DNA from: Bacteroidales bacterium
Lineage (GTDB): Bacteria; Bacteroidota; Bacteroidia; Bacteroidales; UBA932
NCBI GenBank assembly: GCA_017651465.1
Contig: JAGCCX010000045.1
Span: 28,363-92,362 of the forward strand
Length of the DNA stretch: 64,000 bases
Direction of reading: 5' to 3'
The notes beneath the pieces are model-generated. The model did not search any database. It was given only the letters and a program-made list of their open reading frames with translations, and was not told where the DNA came from. Shown here in pieces: positions 1-7,655 of the stretch (position 1 is its first letter; the number at the start of each line of letters is the position of its first letter). The position numbers and the translations under genes were made by a program.

Positions 1-117
1 TATGAGCATACTTATAACCACGGCCAGCATTGCCCTGAACGAAAGGTAATGCATCAGTCCCATTCCGGGAAAGTGAACTCCGAGGCTTTGAAGCCAGTCT
101 ACAAAGTGGTAGAGCAT
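1..117 (-). CDS. mraY: MraY, phospho-N-acetylmuramoyl-pentapeptide transferase (N-terminal fragment)
   Basis: Only the first 39 codons are present; the gene runs off the left edge. The peptide starts MLYHFVDWLQSL and reaches a YLSFRAMLAVVISML stretch, which matches the start of MraY (short amphipathic segment, a Y-x-(T/S)-F-R-A signature, then the first membrane helix). MraY is the inner-membrane enzyme that moves phospho-MurNAc-pentapeptide to undecaprenyl phosphate to make lipid I. The start codon lies inside the 3' end of murE (19-base overlap), so translation is probably coupled. The position after murE is the usual division-cluster order. Confidence 0.9.
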   Translation of the reverse strand, partial: MLYHFVDWLQSLGVHFPGMGLMHYLSFRAMLAVVISMLI

Positions 118-1580
118 TGTGCGAAAATTTCCTTAACTATTTCTTTCTCGTCAAAATGACGCTTTTCTGTTCCTATTATCTGGTAGGTTTCGTGTCCCTT
201 GCCTGCAAGCAGCACGGTGCTGCCGTCGGGCGAGAGCATCAGGGCTGCCCTTATGGCCTCCTTGCGGTCGGCGATGAACACCGCCTTGGCAAGTCCGGCG
301 GGGCTGAAACCCGCGCGTATGTCTTTAAGTATGTCTTCGGTATTCTCCGTGCGGGAGTTGTCGGAGGTTACGAATATCTTGTCCGCCCACTTCTCGGCTA
401 CAGCCGCCATCTCCGGACGCTTGGTGCGGTCGCGGTCGCCTCCGCAGCCGAACAGGCATACGAGGGTCTTGGCGGGAGCCACGTCGCGGAGCGTCTTGAG
501 CACGTTCTCCATCGCATCGGGAGTGTGGGCGTAGTCGATCACCGCGCACAGTCCGCGGGGCCCGTGTATGGTCTCGAGGCGTCCGGGAGCGCTTTCGAGC
601 TGCGAAAGGGCTACGAGCACATCTTCCTTGGCTGCGCCCAGGGCAATTGCCGCCGAATATATAGCAAGCAGGTTGTAGGCGTTGTGCATACCTATGAGCC
701 TGGTCCATACCTCGGTGCCGTCGATGCGCAGCAGCATACCCTCGAAACTCTGCTCAAGTATGCGGCAGCTATGGTCGGCCGCGCTGCGGCAGGAGTAGCT
801 CACGCACTTTGCGGAGGTGTTCTGGAGCATCACTTCACCGTGCTTGTCGTCTATGTTGGTGATGGCGGTGGCCTCAGGGGAGAGACGGTCGAAGAAGAGC
901 TTCTTGCAGCGCAGGTACTCGGCGAAGGTGCCGTGGTAGTCGAGATGGTCGTGGGTCAGGTTGGAGAAGATTCCGACCTTGAATTCCAGACCTGTGACCC
1001 TTTCCTGCTCCACGCCTATGGAACTGACCTCCATAAAGCAGTATTCGCATCCTGCAGCCACCATACGGGTCAGCAGGGAATTGATGGTTATGGGGTCGGA
1101 GGTGGTGTTGGCGGTTTCGATTCTCTCGCTGCCTACGTAGTTGGCTATGGTGGAAAGCAGGCCGCACTCATATCCGAGGCTGCGGAACAAGCGGTACAGC
1201 AGGGTTACCGTGGTGGTCTTGCCGTTGGTGCCGGTGATGCCTACGAGCTTGATGGAACCGCTGGGGTGAGAGTAGAAGCTGTCGGCTGCGAGGGCAACCG
1301 CCTTGCGGCTATTGTCGGTAAACAGGTAGGTTACTCCCTCGGGGCGCTCGGGAATGACAGGCTGCCCCTCTGAGGCTCTCTCGAACATCACGGCCGTGGC
1401 GCCGCTCTCAATGGCTTTCCCGATGTAGGCCCTGCCGTCGGCTCCGCATCCGTTGACGGCTACGAACAGGCTGCCGGGCGTGACCTTGCGCGAATCGTTG
1501 GTCACGTCGGTTATGTCTTTGAGCAGCGAGCCCTGAATTTCCAGGATGCCGCAATTCTTTATGATGTCGCCCAGTTTCAT
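99..1580 (-). CDS. murE: MurE, UDP-N-acetylmuramoyl-tripeptide synthetase
   Basis: A 493-residue cytoplasmic Mur ligase that adds the third stem-peptide residue to UDP-MurNAc-L-Ala-D-Glu. The N-terminal UDP-binding domain is followed by the ATP-binding motif GTNGKT at residues 117-122, the central ligase domain, and a C-terminal domain with GCGGDRDRTKRPEM. The amino-acid selectivity motif, DNPR in meso-diaminopimelate ligases, reads DNSR here (407-410): the arginine is kept and the proline is replaced. Together with GKGHETYQ near the end this still favours a diaminopimelate-adding enzyme. The chosen ATG shares a 4-base ATGA overlap with the ftsI stop; a longer reading from 1610 has no homology in its extra 10 residues. 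Sits between ftsI and mraY. Confidence 0.95.
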   Translation of the reverse strand: MKLGDIIKNCGILEIQGSLLKDITDVTNDSRKVTPGSLFVAVNGCGADGRAYIGKAIESGATAVMFERASEGQPVIPERPEGVTYLFTDNSRKAVALAADSFYSHPSGSIKLVGITGTNGKTTTVTLLYRLFRSLGYECGLLSTIANYVGSERIETANTTSDPITINSLLTRMVAAGCEYCFMEVSSIGVEQERVTGLEFKVGIFSNLTHDHLDYHGTFAEYLRCKKLFFDRLSPEATAITNIDDKHGEVMLQNTSAKCVSYSCRSAADHSCRILEQSFEGMLLRIDGTEVWTRLIGMHNAYNLLAIYSAAIALGAAKEDVLVALSQLESAPGRLETIHGPRGLCAVIDYAHTPDAMENVLKTLRDVAPAKTLVCLFGCGGDRDRTKRPEMAAVAEKWADKIFVTSDNSRTENTEDILKDIRAGFSPAGLAKAVFIADRKEAIRAALMLSPDGSTVLLAGKGHETYQIIGTEKRHFDEKEIVKEIFAQCSTTL

Positions 1581-3457
1581 TTGCTCTCGCTTAATGTAGG
1601 TTGGAAACAAGGATCAATGCAATATATTCCGTTCACAAGGTTCTTGATGGCCCTGGCGGGTATGCCGCCGCCCTGGAACTGCTTGGACGTGGGTTTGCTG
1701 AACACGGTGCAGATCACGCTGTAGCGGGGATCGTCGGCGGGGAAGAAGCCCACGAACGTTCCCTGGTACTTGCGGCGCCCGAGTTCGTCGCGGTAGGAGC
1801 CTCCGCTGTAGGTTCCGAACGAGGTGCCGGTCTTGCCGGCAACCTGGCAGCGTGCGTCTTTCAGGCGGCGCGCCGTACCTTCTTCGGTAACGGCCTTGAG
1901 CGCCCGGGTAAGCGTGTCGGCCACGGCCCTGCTGCAGATGGTTGACATAAGTGCGGGCCCTCTCTTGTTCTTGACTACGCCGTTCAGCTCTATGTCTTCC
2001 ACCAGGTAGGGCTTCATCATCTTGCCTTTGTTGGCAATGGCGTTGTAGAAGCTCAGTACGTGCATCGGAGTTACCCTGATGCCGTATCCGTAACCCATAA
2101 CCGCAAGGTCGCTCGGACTCCAGTAGCGGTTCTTGTCTTTGGGCGACGGGACGATGGGAGAGGCAAGGCCGTCGAGGTCGAAGGCGAAAGCCTCGCCCAG
2201 CTTGAAGCTGTGAATGTTCTCCACGAAGCGCATAGGCTTTTTGCCGTAGTTGGATACCGCCAGCGTGCCGAAAACGTAGTTGGAAGATATCTTGAAGCCG
2301 TCGATGACGGAAATAGTATTGGTTTGGTGCAGCCTCTCGTGGTCGAGCATATGCACATCCTGCGGCACGCCCTTCGCCCCCTTTATGACACCGTGGTTGG
2401 TGGGGATGAGCTCCTCCAGGCTGGTGATGTATCCGTCGGAGAGTACCTGCATAAGGGTTACGGTCTTGAACACGCTGCCCGGCTCTATGGCCCTGCCTAT
2501 GGCCAGGTTGCTGACTTCTTCAAAGTCGGTCGAAGAGCCGTCGCGGTAGAGGTTGACCATAGCCCTGATGGCGCCGGTGCTGCTTTCCATCAGCACCAGG
2601 CAGGCGCCTTCGAGGTCGTCCTCGGCCGCAATCTCGTTGTACAGAGCGTTCCAGGCTATATCCTGGTAATCGATGTTGAGGGTGGTGCGTATGTCGCGTC
2701 CGTCAACCGGCAGGGTCTTGGTGCTGTCGTTGTCCAGCACGCGCCCGAAGTCGGTAACCTTGGTGTATTCCTTGCCCTCCTGGCCGTGGAGTACATAGTC
2801 GAACTTGCCTTCCAGGCCCACGTGAGTGTTGCCCACGTCGGAGCGGTTGTTCCTGACGAATCCTATGGTGCGCCGTGCGAGCTTGCCGTAAGGATAGATG
2901 CGTACGTTTTGCTGTTCGGCAATGAATCCGCCCTTGAAACGTCCTTCCTTGAAGAGCGGGAAGGCCGCCACGCGGTTGTACACGTTGCGGTCGACGGGCT
3001 TGCCGAACTTGAGATATTTCTTGCCGTTGGCGCGGCCGTTGCGAATGAGCTTCAGATACTCGTCGGCGCTCTTGTCGGGGAACACCTTGGCGAGTTCGAC
3101 GCTCAGATCGGCGGCTTTCTTCATCCACTCGGCTTCCTTGGCCGCACCTTCTTTGTCGTCTTTGGCGAATTCCTCGCGGCGTACGGTGCAGTCCATCGCT
3201 ATCTGGTAGGTGGGGCAGGACATAGCCAGCAGACGTCCCTGGCAGTCGATGATATTGCCCCGTACCGGCTCTATGAGGCGGGGCCGGCTGCCGGGCGTGA
3301 GGGCGCTCTGGATCTTGGGGTCGGGGTTGAAGAATATCTGGATGCCTACGATCTTGACGAACAAGAGGACCGAAGCCATCAGCAGCAGCACGTAGATCAC
3401 ATAGAGGATAACCCCTATGCGGTCGCGTTTTTTCTTGGTGTCGGTGTTGGCTTCCAT
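1577..3457 (-). CDS. ftsI: FtsI-like division transpeptidase (class B penicillin-binding protein)
   Basis: A 626-residue bitopic inner-membrane protein that cross-links septal peptidoglycan. One transmembrane helix lies near residues 13-38, then a dimerisation domain and the transpeptidase domain with all three active-site motifs: S-V-F-K at 328-331 (catalytic Ser328), S-S-N at 391-393, and K-T-G at 542-544. It ends about 85 residues after KTG, so no C-terminal PASTA domain is visible, although some Bacteroidetes homologues carry one. The ftsL-like gene lies 5 bases upstream and murE overlaps the stop by 4 bases. The division-cluster context favours FtsI over an elongation PBP2. Confidence 0.93.
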   Translation of the reverse strand: MEANTDTKKKRDRIGVILYVIYVLLLMASVLLFVKIVGIQIFFNPDPKIQSALTPGSRPRLIEPVRGNIIDCQGRLLAMSCPTYQIAMDCTVRREEFAKDDKEGAAKEAEWMKKAADLSVELAKVFPDKSADEYLKLIRNGRANGKKYLKFGKPVDRNVYNRVAAFPLFKEGRFKGGFIAEQQNVRIYPYGKLARRTIGFVRNNRSDVGNTHVGLEGKFDYVLHGQEGKEYTKVTDFGRVLDNDSTKTLPVDGRDIRTTLNIDYQDIAWNALYNEIAAEDDLEGACLVLMESSTGAIRAMVNLYRDGSSTDFEEVSNLAIGRAIEPGSVFKTVTLMQVLSDGYITSLEELIPTNHGVIKGAKGVPQDVHMLDHERLHQTNTISVIDGFKISSNYVFGTLAVSNYGKKPMRFVENIHSFKLGEAFAFDLDGLASPIVPSPKDKNRYWSPSDLAVMGYGYGIRVTPMHVLSFYNAIANKGKMMKPYLVEDIELNGVVKNKRGPALMSTICSRAVADTLTRALKAVTEEGTARRLKDARCQVAGKTGTSFGTYSGGSYRDELGRRKYQGTFVGFFPADDPRYSVICTVFSKPTSKQFQGGGIPARAIKNLVNGIYCIDPCFQPTLSESK

Positions 3458-3462
3458 TGTCT

Positions 3463-3813
3463 TTACTTTGTTAAACGTGTTGCAGGCTCCGCAGGCTCTG
3501 TAACCTTGGATCCCATTTGCTCCAGCATATCTCCCACCGTGGAGCGGCGGCTGAGTTTCACTACGTCAAATGTCTTCTGGGTGTGGACTATCTCCAGCTC
3601 CCGCAGAACGGCCTTGTTGCGCTCGACCTTGGTCATTGTGCCCTCAATCATAAGTGAGATCCAGATGACCATTGCGATAAGGAAGAAGGCATAGACGATA
3701 TGGATGAAGTAACGCCCTACGTTGAGGCGGAGCAGGAACTCGCCCTTCAGTATGGCGCGGAGGCTGTTGCGGAGCCCCTTGCCCAGATCTTGTATTTTCC
3801 AGGTCTTCTCCAT
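3463..3813 (-). CDS. FtsL-like small division protein
   Basis: A 116-residue protein with a basic N-terminal tail of about 35 residues, one hydrophobic helix (about residues 36-56, IHIVYAFFLIAMVIWISLMI) and a helical, coiled-coil-like outer part. This is the topology of FtsL, the bitopic septal protein that works with FtsB/FtsQ to activate FtsWI. It lies between rsmH and ftsI, exactly where ftsL sits in other division clusters, 1 base after rsmH and 5 bases before ftsI. Sequence conservation in this family is poor, so the call rests on topology and position. Confidence 0.75.
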   Translation of the reverse strand: MEKTWKIQDLGKGLRNSLRAILKGEFLLRLNVGRYFIHIVYAFFLIAMVIWISLMIEGTMTKVERNKAVLRELEIVHTQKTFDVVKLSRRSTVGDMLEQMGSKVTEPAEPATRLTK

Positions 3814-3814
3814 A

Positions 3815-4717
3815 TCAAATCTTTTCCGCTATCCTTAGCTTTGCGCTGCGTGCGCGCGTATTGCCTTCAATTTCCTCTTCCGAAGGCACGACGGGCTTGC
3901 GCTCCACGCTCTTCAAGGGCGCCGAAGGCCTGCCGTAAATATCCTTCTGCTCCACTCCGTCGGTTCGGCCGCTGCGGATGAAGTTCTTCACCATCCTGTC
4001 TTCCAGGGAATGGTAGGTGATGACGCACAGGCGTCCGCCCTTCTTGAGCGCACTGGCGGCTCCCGGGAGGAATTTCTCCAGCGAGCGCATCTCGTCGTTT
4101 ACTTCTATCCTCAAGGCCTGGTACACCTTGGCGAGGTACTTATGCTCCGCGAAAGAAGGCAGGGCTCCCGCAATGGCATTGCCGAGGTCGCCGGTGGAGA
4201 GGATCTGCGCCTTAGAGCGTGCGGAAACGATGAGCTGCGCAAGCTTGTGGGCGCCGTCCACCTCACCGTAGATTTTGAAGATCCTTTCCAATTCTTCTTG
4301 CGTATAAGAATTGACAATGTCAGCAGCGGTTTTATCGCCCTGCACATTCATTCGCATATCGAGGGGACCGTCAAAGCGGAAAGAGAAACCTCTTTCGGCC
4401 GTGTCGAACTGGTGGGAACTTACGCCAAGGTCGGCGATGACCCCGTCCAGTCCGGCGGGAGCCTCGATTAGAGCATAATTATGTATAAATCGGAAATTGT
4501 TGTGTATCAGCTTGAAACGCTTGTCCTCGGGAGCGTTGGCGAGGGCGTCCTCGTCGCGGTCGAATGCTATCAGGCGGCCCTTGGAGGAGAGCCGCTCAAG
4601 AATGGCACGGGAGTGACCGCCGCCTCCGAAGGTAGCGTCGGCGTAGATGCCGTCAGGGTTAAGAACCAGGGCGTCAACGCTTTGAAACAGTAATACCGGA
4701 TTGTGATACTCGCTCAT
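3815..4717 (-). CDS. rsmH: RsmH (MraW), 16S rRNA N4-methylcytosine-1402 methyltransferase
   Basis: A 300-residue S-adenosylmethionine-dependent methyltransferase that modifies C1402 of 16S rRNA. It starts MSEYHNPVLL, the family's conserved opening (YH.PVLL). It has the SAM-binding glycine motif DATFGGGGHSRAIL, then VIADLGVSSHQFDTAERGFS and ITYHSLEDRMVK, all family signatures. The frame stays open to 4810, but the extra 31 codons have no family match, overlap mraZ and are not used. It follows mraZ by 11 bases in the standard division-cluster order. Confidence 0.95.
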   Translation of the reverse strand: MSEYHNPVLLFQSVDALVLNPDGIYADATFGGGGHSRAILERLSSKGRLIAFDRDEDALANAPEDKRFKLIHNNFRFIHNYALIEAPAGLDGVIADLGVSSHQFDTAERGFSFRFDGPLDMRMNVQGDKTAADIVNSYTQEELERIFKIYGEVDGAHKLAQLIVSARSKAQILSTGDLGNAIAGALPSFAEHKYLAKVYQALRIEVNDEMRSLEKFLPGAASALKKGGRLCVITYHSLEDRMVKNFIRSGRTDGVEQKDIYGRPSAPLKSVERKPVVPSEEEIEGNTRARSAKLRIAEKI

Positions 4718-4728
4718 CGCCCCTGCTC

Positions 4729-5178
4729 CTATTTGCGGGAGAGGCTTCTGGCGATAGAGATGAAACTGTCGTTCGTGATGCGGGAGGACTCGAACTCCGC
4801 CTTTGCCCAAACTTCCAATTTAAAACCAACGCCGAAGAATACCACTTCCTTGGTAATACCTATTGCGTCAAGAAGTTCACGACAGATGGAGATACGTCCC
4901 AGTTTGGGATCCGGCTCGACAATGTCCACGTCACGCATGAATTCTCTCCAGAACGTGTCGTGGTCGGGGTTGAAGAAGTCCAGATCTTCTTTGATCTTTT
5001 CGGTCTGCCTGGTCCACTCTTCGAAAGTGTACATCTCCAGGCAGCGGGCATAGATACTTTTTTTGATTACAAACCTCATATCGCCACCCGACGGCATATC
5101 CTTCCTGATGGCGGCAGGGAGCACCAGGCGTCCCTTGTCGTCAACCCTGACAGGATATTTTCCGTAAAAAGTGACCAT
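4729..5178 (-). CDS. mraZ: MraZ, division-cluster transcriptional regulator
   Basis: A 149-residue AbrB-fold protein with two SpoVT/MraZ half-domains. The first holds the hallmark VDDKGRLVLPAAIRKDM and the second VEPDPKLGRISICRELLDAIG, matching the D-x-K-G-R and P-x-x-L-R signatures loosely in the second copy. MraZ binds repeats upstream of its own gene and represses the division cluster in the systems studied. The start MVTFYGKYPV is the usual family start; eight further codons up to 5202 are rejected. It is the first gene of the cluster. I could not make out clear MraZ-box repeats in the short upstream region. Confidence 0.93.
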   Translation of the reverse strand: MVTFYGKYPVRVDDKGRLVLPAAIRKDMPSGGDMRFVIKKSIYARCLEMYTFEEWTRQTEKIKEDLDFFNPDHDTFWREFMRDVDIVEPDPKLGRISICRELLDAIGITKEVVFFGVGFKLEVWAKAEFESSRITNDSFISIARSLSRK

Positions 5179-5199
5179 AATAATTCTTATACGCAGTCG

Positions 5200-5207
5200 C
5201 AAAGATA
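5200..5207 (-). promoter_or_regulatory. Candidate -7 box for the mraZ division operon
   Basis: Read on the minus strand this is TATCTTTG, matching the Bacteroidetes -7 consensus TAnnTTTG, 21 bases upstream of the mraZ start. I see no convincing TTG -33 element at the usual 19-21 base spacing, so it is a moderate prediction. Confidence 0.5.
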
Positions 5208-5272
5208 TAAAAAATTTTCCACTTTATTACATTTTGTTACAATTTTTTCCACAAAGTTATCAACAGGGCATA

Positions 5273-5308
5273 AAAAAAGCCCCGGCGCTTAAGTACCGGG
5301 GCTTTTTG
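5273..5308 (-). terminator. Rho-independent terminator after rpoN
   Basis: A perfect 7-base GC stem (5279-5285 with 5296-5302, GCCCCGG/CCGGGGC), extended by A-T pairs and followed on the minus strand by a T run. It begins 13 bases after the rpoN stop and separates the long rpoN-ending gene run from the mraZ operon. The flanks are A/T rich on both sides, but only the minus strand has a gene ending here. Confidence 0.85.
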
Positions 5309-5321
5309 ATGAGTAATAAAA

Positions 5322-6725
5322 TCAGATTTCCTTGCGCCAGCGGGCAAGAGGAATGCCTAACTGGCTGCGATATTTGGCTATGGTCCTGCGGGCTACGTTG
5401 TAGCCGCGGCGGGACATCTCCACTACAAGCTGCTCGTCGGTCAGGGGCTTTTTCTTGTCTTCCGAATCAACGCATTCCTGCAGCACCTTCTTGAGCTCTC
5501 GCGTCGAAACTTCCTCGCCCTCGCTGTTTTCCATTCCCTCGGAGAAGAAATATTTCAGGGGGAAAATGCCGAAATGAGTTTCGATGAACTTGCTGTTGAC
5601 AACGCGGCTGATGGTGGATATGTCAAAGCCGGTCTTCTCGGCTATGTCTTTGAGCACCATAGGCTTGAGGTTGCTCTCATCGCCGTCCAGAAAATAGTCG
5701 TGCTGGTAGTCGAGTATGGCGCGCATAGTCTTGCTGAGGGTGTTCTGCCTCTGTTTGAGCGCCTCCACGAACCACTTGGCCGAGTCGAGTTTCTGCTTGA
5801 CAAACGCCGCGGCCTCTTTCTGGGACTTCTCGGAGGAGCCTTTGGCGTCGATGAGCAGGTCGGCGTATTTCTTGTTGACCCTGATTTCCGGCACGTTGAA
5901 GCGTGGCATAGTGAAATCCAGCACGCCGTCGTGCTCGTCCAGTATGAAGTCGGGCACTATCTGCTGCGACTGGTCGTCGTAGGTGTCGTCGATCTGCCCG
6001 CCGGGCGAGGGATTGAGCTTGACTATCTTTGCGAACGCAGCCTTGAGCTGGTCTTCGGTTATGCCCAGGCGGGTGCAAATTTTCTGGAAATGCTTGTTGG
6101 AGAAGTCCTGGAAGCACTCGTCGATTATACGTATGGCGTTCTTGACTTCTTCGGTGGGGCGGAGCGAGCGCAGTTGCAGGAGCAGGCACTCCTGCAGGTT
6201 CCTGGCGCCTACGCCCACGGGTTCGAACTCCTGCACTACGTGGAGCATCTGCTCTACTTCTTCCGGGGAGGCATCGATGTTGGCCCTGAAAGCCAGGTCG
6301 TCGACGAGGGTGTCGATATCGCGGCGCAGGTAACCGTCGTCATCGAGGCTGCCGATGATGAAGGAGCCAATTTCCTGCTGGCGGGGGGTGAGGTTGCGGA
6401 AGCCAAGCTGCCGCTGGAGGCTCTGGGTGAAGCCTTCCTTGACGGAGAAGGTATTGTATTCGGGCCTTGGATCCTTGCCCCAGTTGTTGACTTTCAGGCG
6501 GTACGCAGGAATGTCACCGTCTTCTTTAATGGCGTCGATCGAGACGTCTTTGCTTTCCGACGGGCTGTCGGGGTCGGGCTCGTCGTCGAGCACAGGGTTG
6601 CTTTCCAGTTCGGCGCGCACCTTCTGTTCCAGTTCCTGGATGGGCATCTGGATGAGCTTGATGGTCTGGATCTGGAGAGGGGAGAGCCGCTGTTGCTGCT
6701 TGAGTTCGAGTCCTGTCTTTAACAT
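5322..6725 (-). CDS. rpoN: RpoN, RNA polymerase sigma-54 factor
   Basis: A 467-residue sigma-54. Region I at the N-terminus is glutamine- and leucine-rich (GLELKQQQRLSPLQIQTIKL), the activator-responsive part. Then come an acidic linker, the core-binding domain, a helix-turn-helix region (DIAEKTGFDISTISRVVNSK) and the RpoN box ARRTIAKYR at 445-453, which reads the -24 promoter element. Length and domain order are typical. The start overlaps the stop of the upstream SPOR gene (TGATG), so the two are co-translated. I recognise no enhancer-binding activator in this window. The gene is the last of a long minus-strand run and is followed by a strong terminator. Confidence 0.96.
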   Translation of the reverse strand: MLKTGLELKQQQRLSPLQIQTIKLIQMPIQELEQKVRAELESNPVLDDEPDPDSPSESKDVSIDAIKEDGDIPAYRLKVNNWGKDPRPEYNTFSVKEGFTQSLQRQLGFRNLTPRQQEIGSFIIGSLDDDGYLRRDIDTLVDDLAFRANIDASPEEVEQMLHVVQEFEPVGVGARNLQECLLLQLRSLRPTEEVKNAIRIIDECFQDFSNKHFQKICTRLGITEDQLKAAFAKIVKLNPSPGGQIDDTYDDQSQQIVPDFILDEHDGVLDFTMPRFNVPEIRVNKKYADLLIDAKGSSEKSQKEAAAFVKQKLDSAKWFVEALKQRQNTLSKTMRAILDYQHDYFLDGDESNLKPMVLKDIAEKTGFDISTISRVVNSKFIETHFGIFPLKYFFSEGMENSEGEEVSTRELKKVLQECVDSEDKKKPLTDEQLVVEMSRRGYNVARRTIAKYRSQLGIPLARWRKEI

Positions 6726-7162
6726 CAGTTCCTGACTATGAAAGCGGTTGGAAATTCTTGCTGGATGCTTTTCAGGGCATTTGCAGCGTCGGCCTTGGTG
6801 GCGTAATTGCCCACCGTGACCTTAAAGAAGGGGTTGGTGAACGAACGGGTCACCGATACTCCGGGATGGAGTGAACGGAAACGAGCGGCTGCAGCTTCGG
6901 AGGCTGCGCGGGCGTTCTGGCCGCTGTCGAAGAAGATGCGGATGCGGAAAGTCTGCTCACCCTGGCCGGAAGCGGCCTTGCGGGCGTTGCGGTCGATGTG
7001 AGCGGCCATTGCCGACCTCACTTCGGGACTCTGGTTGACAGTAACCTTGCCGGACATCATATCGAAGATGTCCGCGGTGGCTGTGCTGTCCTTGGCCACC
7101 TGCGCCGAGAGGCCCAGGCTCAGGAGGAGGAAGGAGAGCGTTAACAACAGTATCTTTTTCAT
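6725..7162 (-). CDS. Exported SPOR-domain protein
   Basis: 145 residues: a signal peptide (MKKILLLTLSFLLLSLGLSAQ, cleavage expected after LSAQ or nearby), a spacer of about 50 residues, and a C-terminal SPOR-type domain from about residue 70. The latter shows the family features FRIRIFFDSGQNARAA, FKVTVGNYATKADAANAL and a final FIVRN strand. SPOR domains bind glycan strands stripped of stem peptides, often at the septum. It overlaps the upstream lipoprotein gene by 4 bases and rpoN by 1. The domain is seen; a division role is inferred from the family. Confidence 0.85.
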   Translation of the reverse strand: MKKILLLTLSFLLLSLGLSAQVAKDSTATADIFDMMSGKVTVNQSPEVRSAMAAHIDRNARKAASGQGEQTFRIRIFFDSGQNARAASEAAAARFRSLHPGVSVTRSFTNPFFKVTVGNYATKADAANALKSIQQEFPTAFIVRN

Positions 7163-7635
7163 ATTCGGCCTATCAAATCCTTAACTTTAATGTCTTTATA
7201 TTCAAAATCCTTGCCCAGGCCGCCCTTGAGGGAGCCGCGGTAGGACAGGTCAATGGTTATCGGCTCCAGGTCGGGGTTCTGGAACAGTGTGAGCAGGGAG
7301 AAGGGGTTGAAAGCCTTGTCCAGTACACCGTGGAGGATCAGGGTGTAAACCTGCTCGCTGCGGGCCTCTACCTTCACGTCGTCGGCGGTAAGATAAAGGC
7401 AGGGCGCACCGTCCATCTTGACCGTGGCGCTGATGGCGGAGAGCGAAAACTGCACGGACGGATTGTCCACTCCAAGGTCGATGGTGGCGTCGAAGGCCGA
7501 AAGACCGCGGGGCGAGACGGAGGTTACCTCGTATGAGGTAATCTTTATGTCCTTGAGCGACTTGCCGCACGAGCAGAGGCACAGGGCCGCCGCCAGAAGC
7601 AAGGCTGCTATTTTTGCAATTTTCTTAATCATCAC
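7159..7635 (-). CDS. LEA type 2-like (WHy) lipoprotein
   Basis: 158 residues beginning MMIKKIAKIAALLLAAALCLCSCGKS, a lipoprotein signal with the likely lipidated Cys in LCSC. The mature part (ITSYEVTSVSPRG..., then D-L-G-V-D-N-P-S and repeated hydrophobic strands) resembles the LEA-2/WHy beta-sandwich found in small Bacteroidetes lipoproteins with an 'N-P' turn. No enzymatic motif is visible. A start at the second Met (7632) is equally possible. It overlaps the SPOR gene by 4 bases, so the two are likely made together at the envelope. Confidence 0.65.
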   Translation of the reverse strand: MMIKKIAKIAALLLAAALCLCSCGKSLKDIKITSYEVTSVSPRGLSAFDATIDLGVDNPSVQFSLSAISATVKMDGAPCLYLTADDVKVEARSEQVYTLILHGVLDKAFNPFSLLTLFQNPDLEPITIDLSYRGSLKGGLGKDFEYKDIKVKDLIGRI

Positions 7636-7655
7636 ACAAATATAAGCAAATAATC

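Noticed and set aside
2060-3694. Long plus-strand frame antisense to ftsI and the ftsL-like gene
   Set aside because: Composition typical of an antisense shadow; ftsI carries all three active-site motifs.
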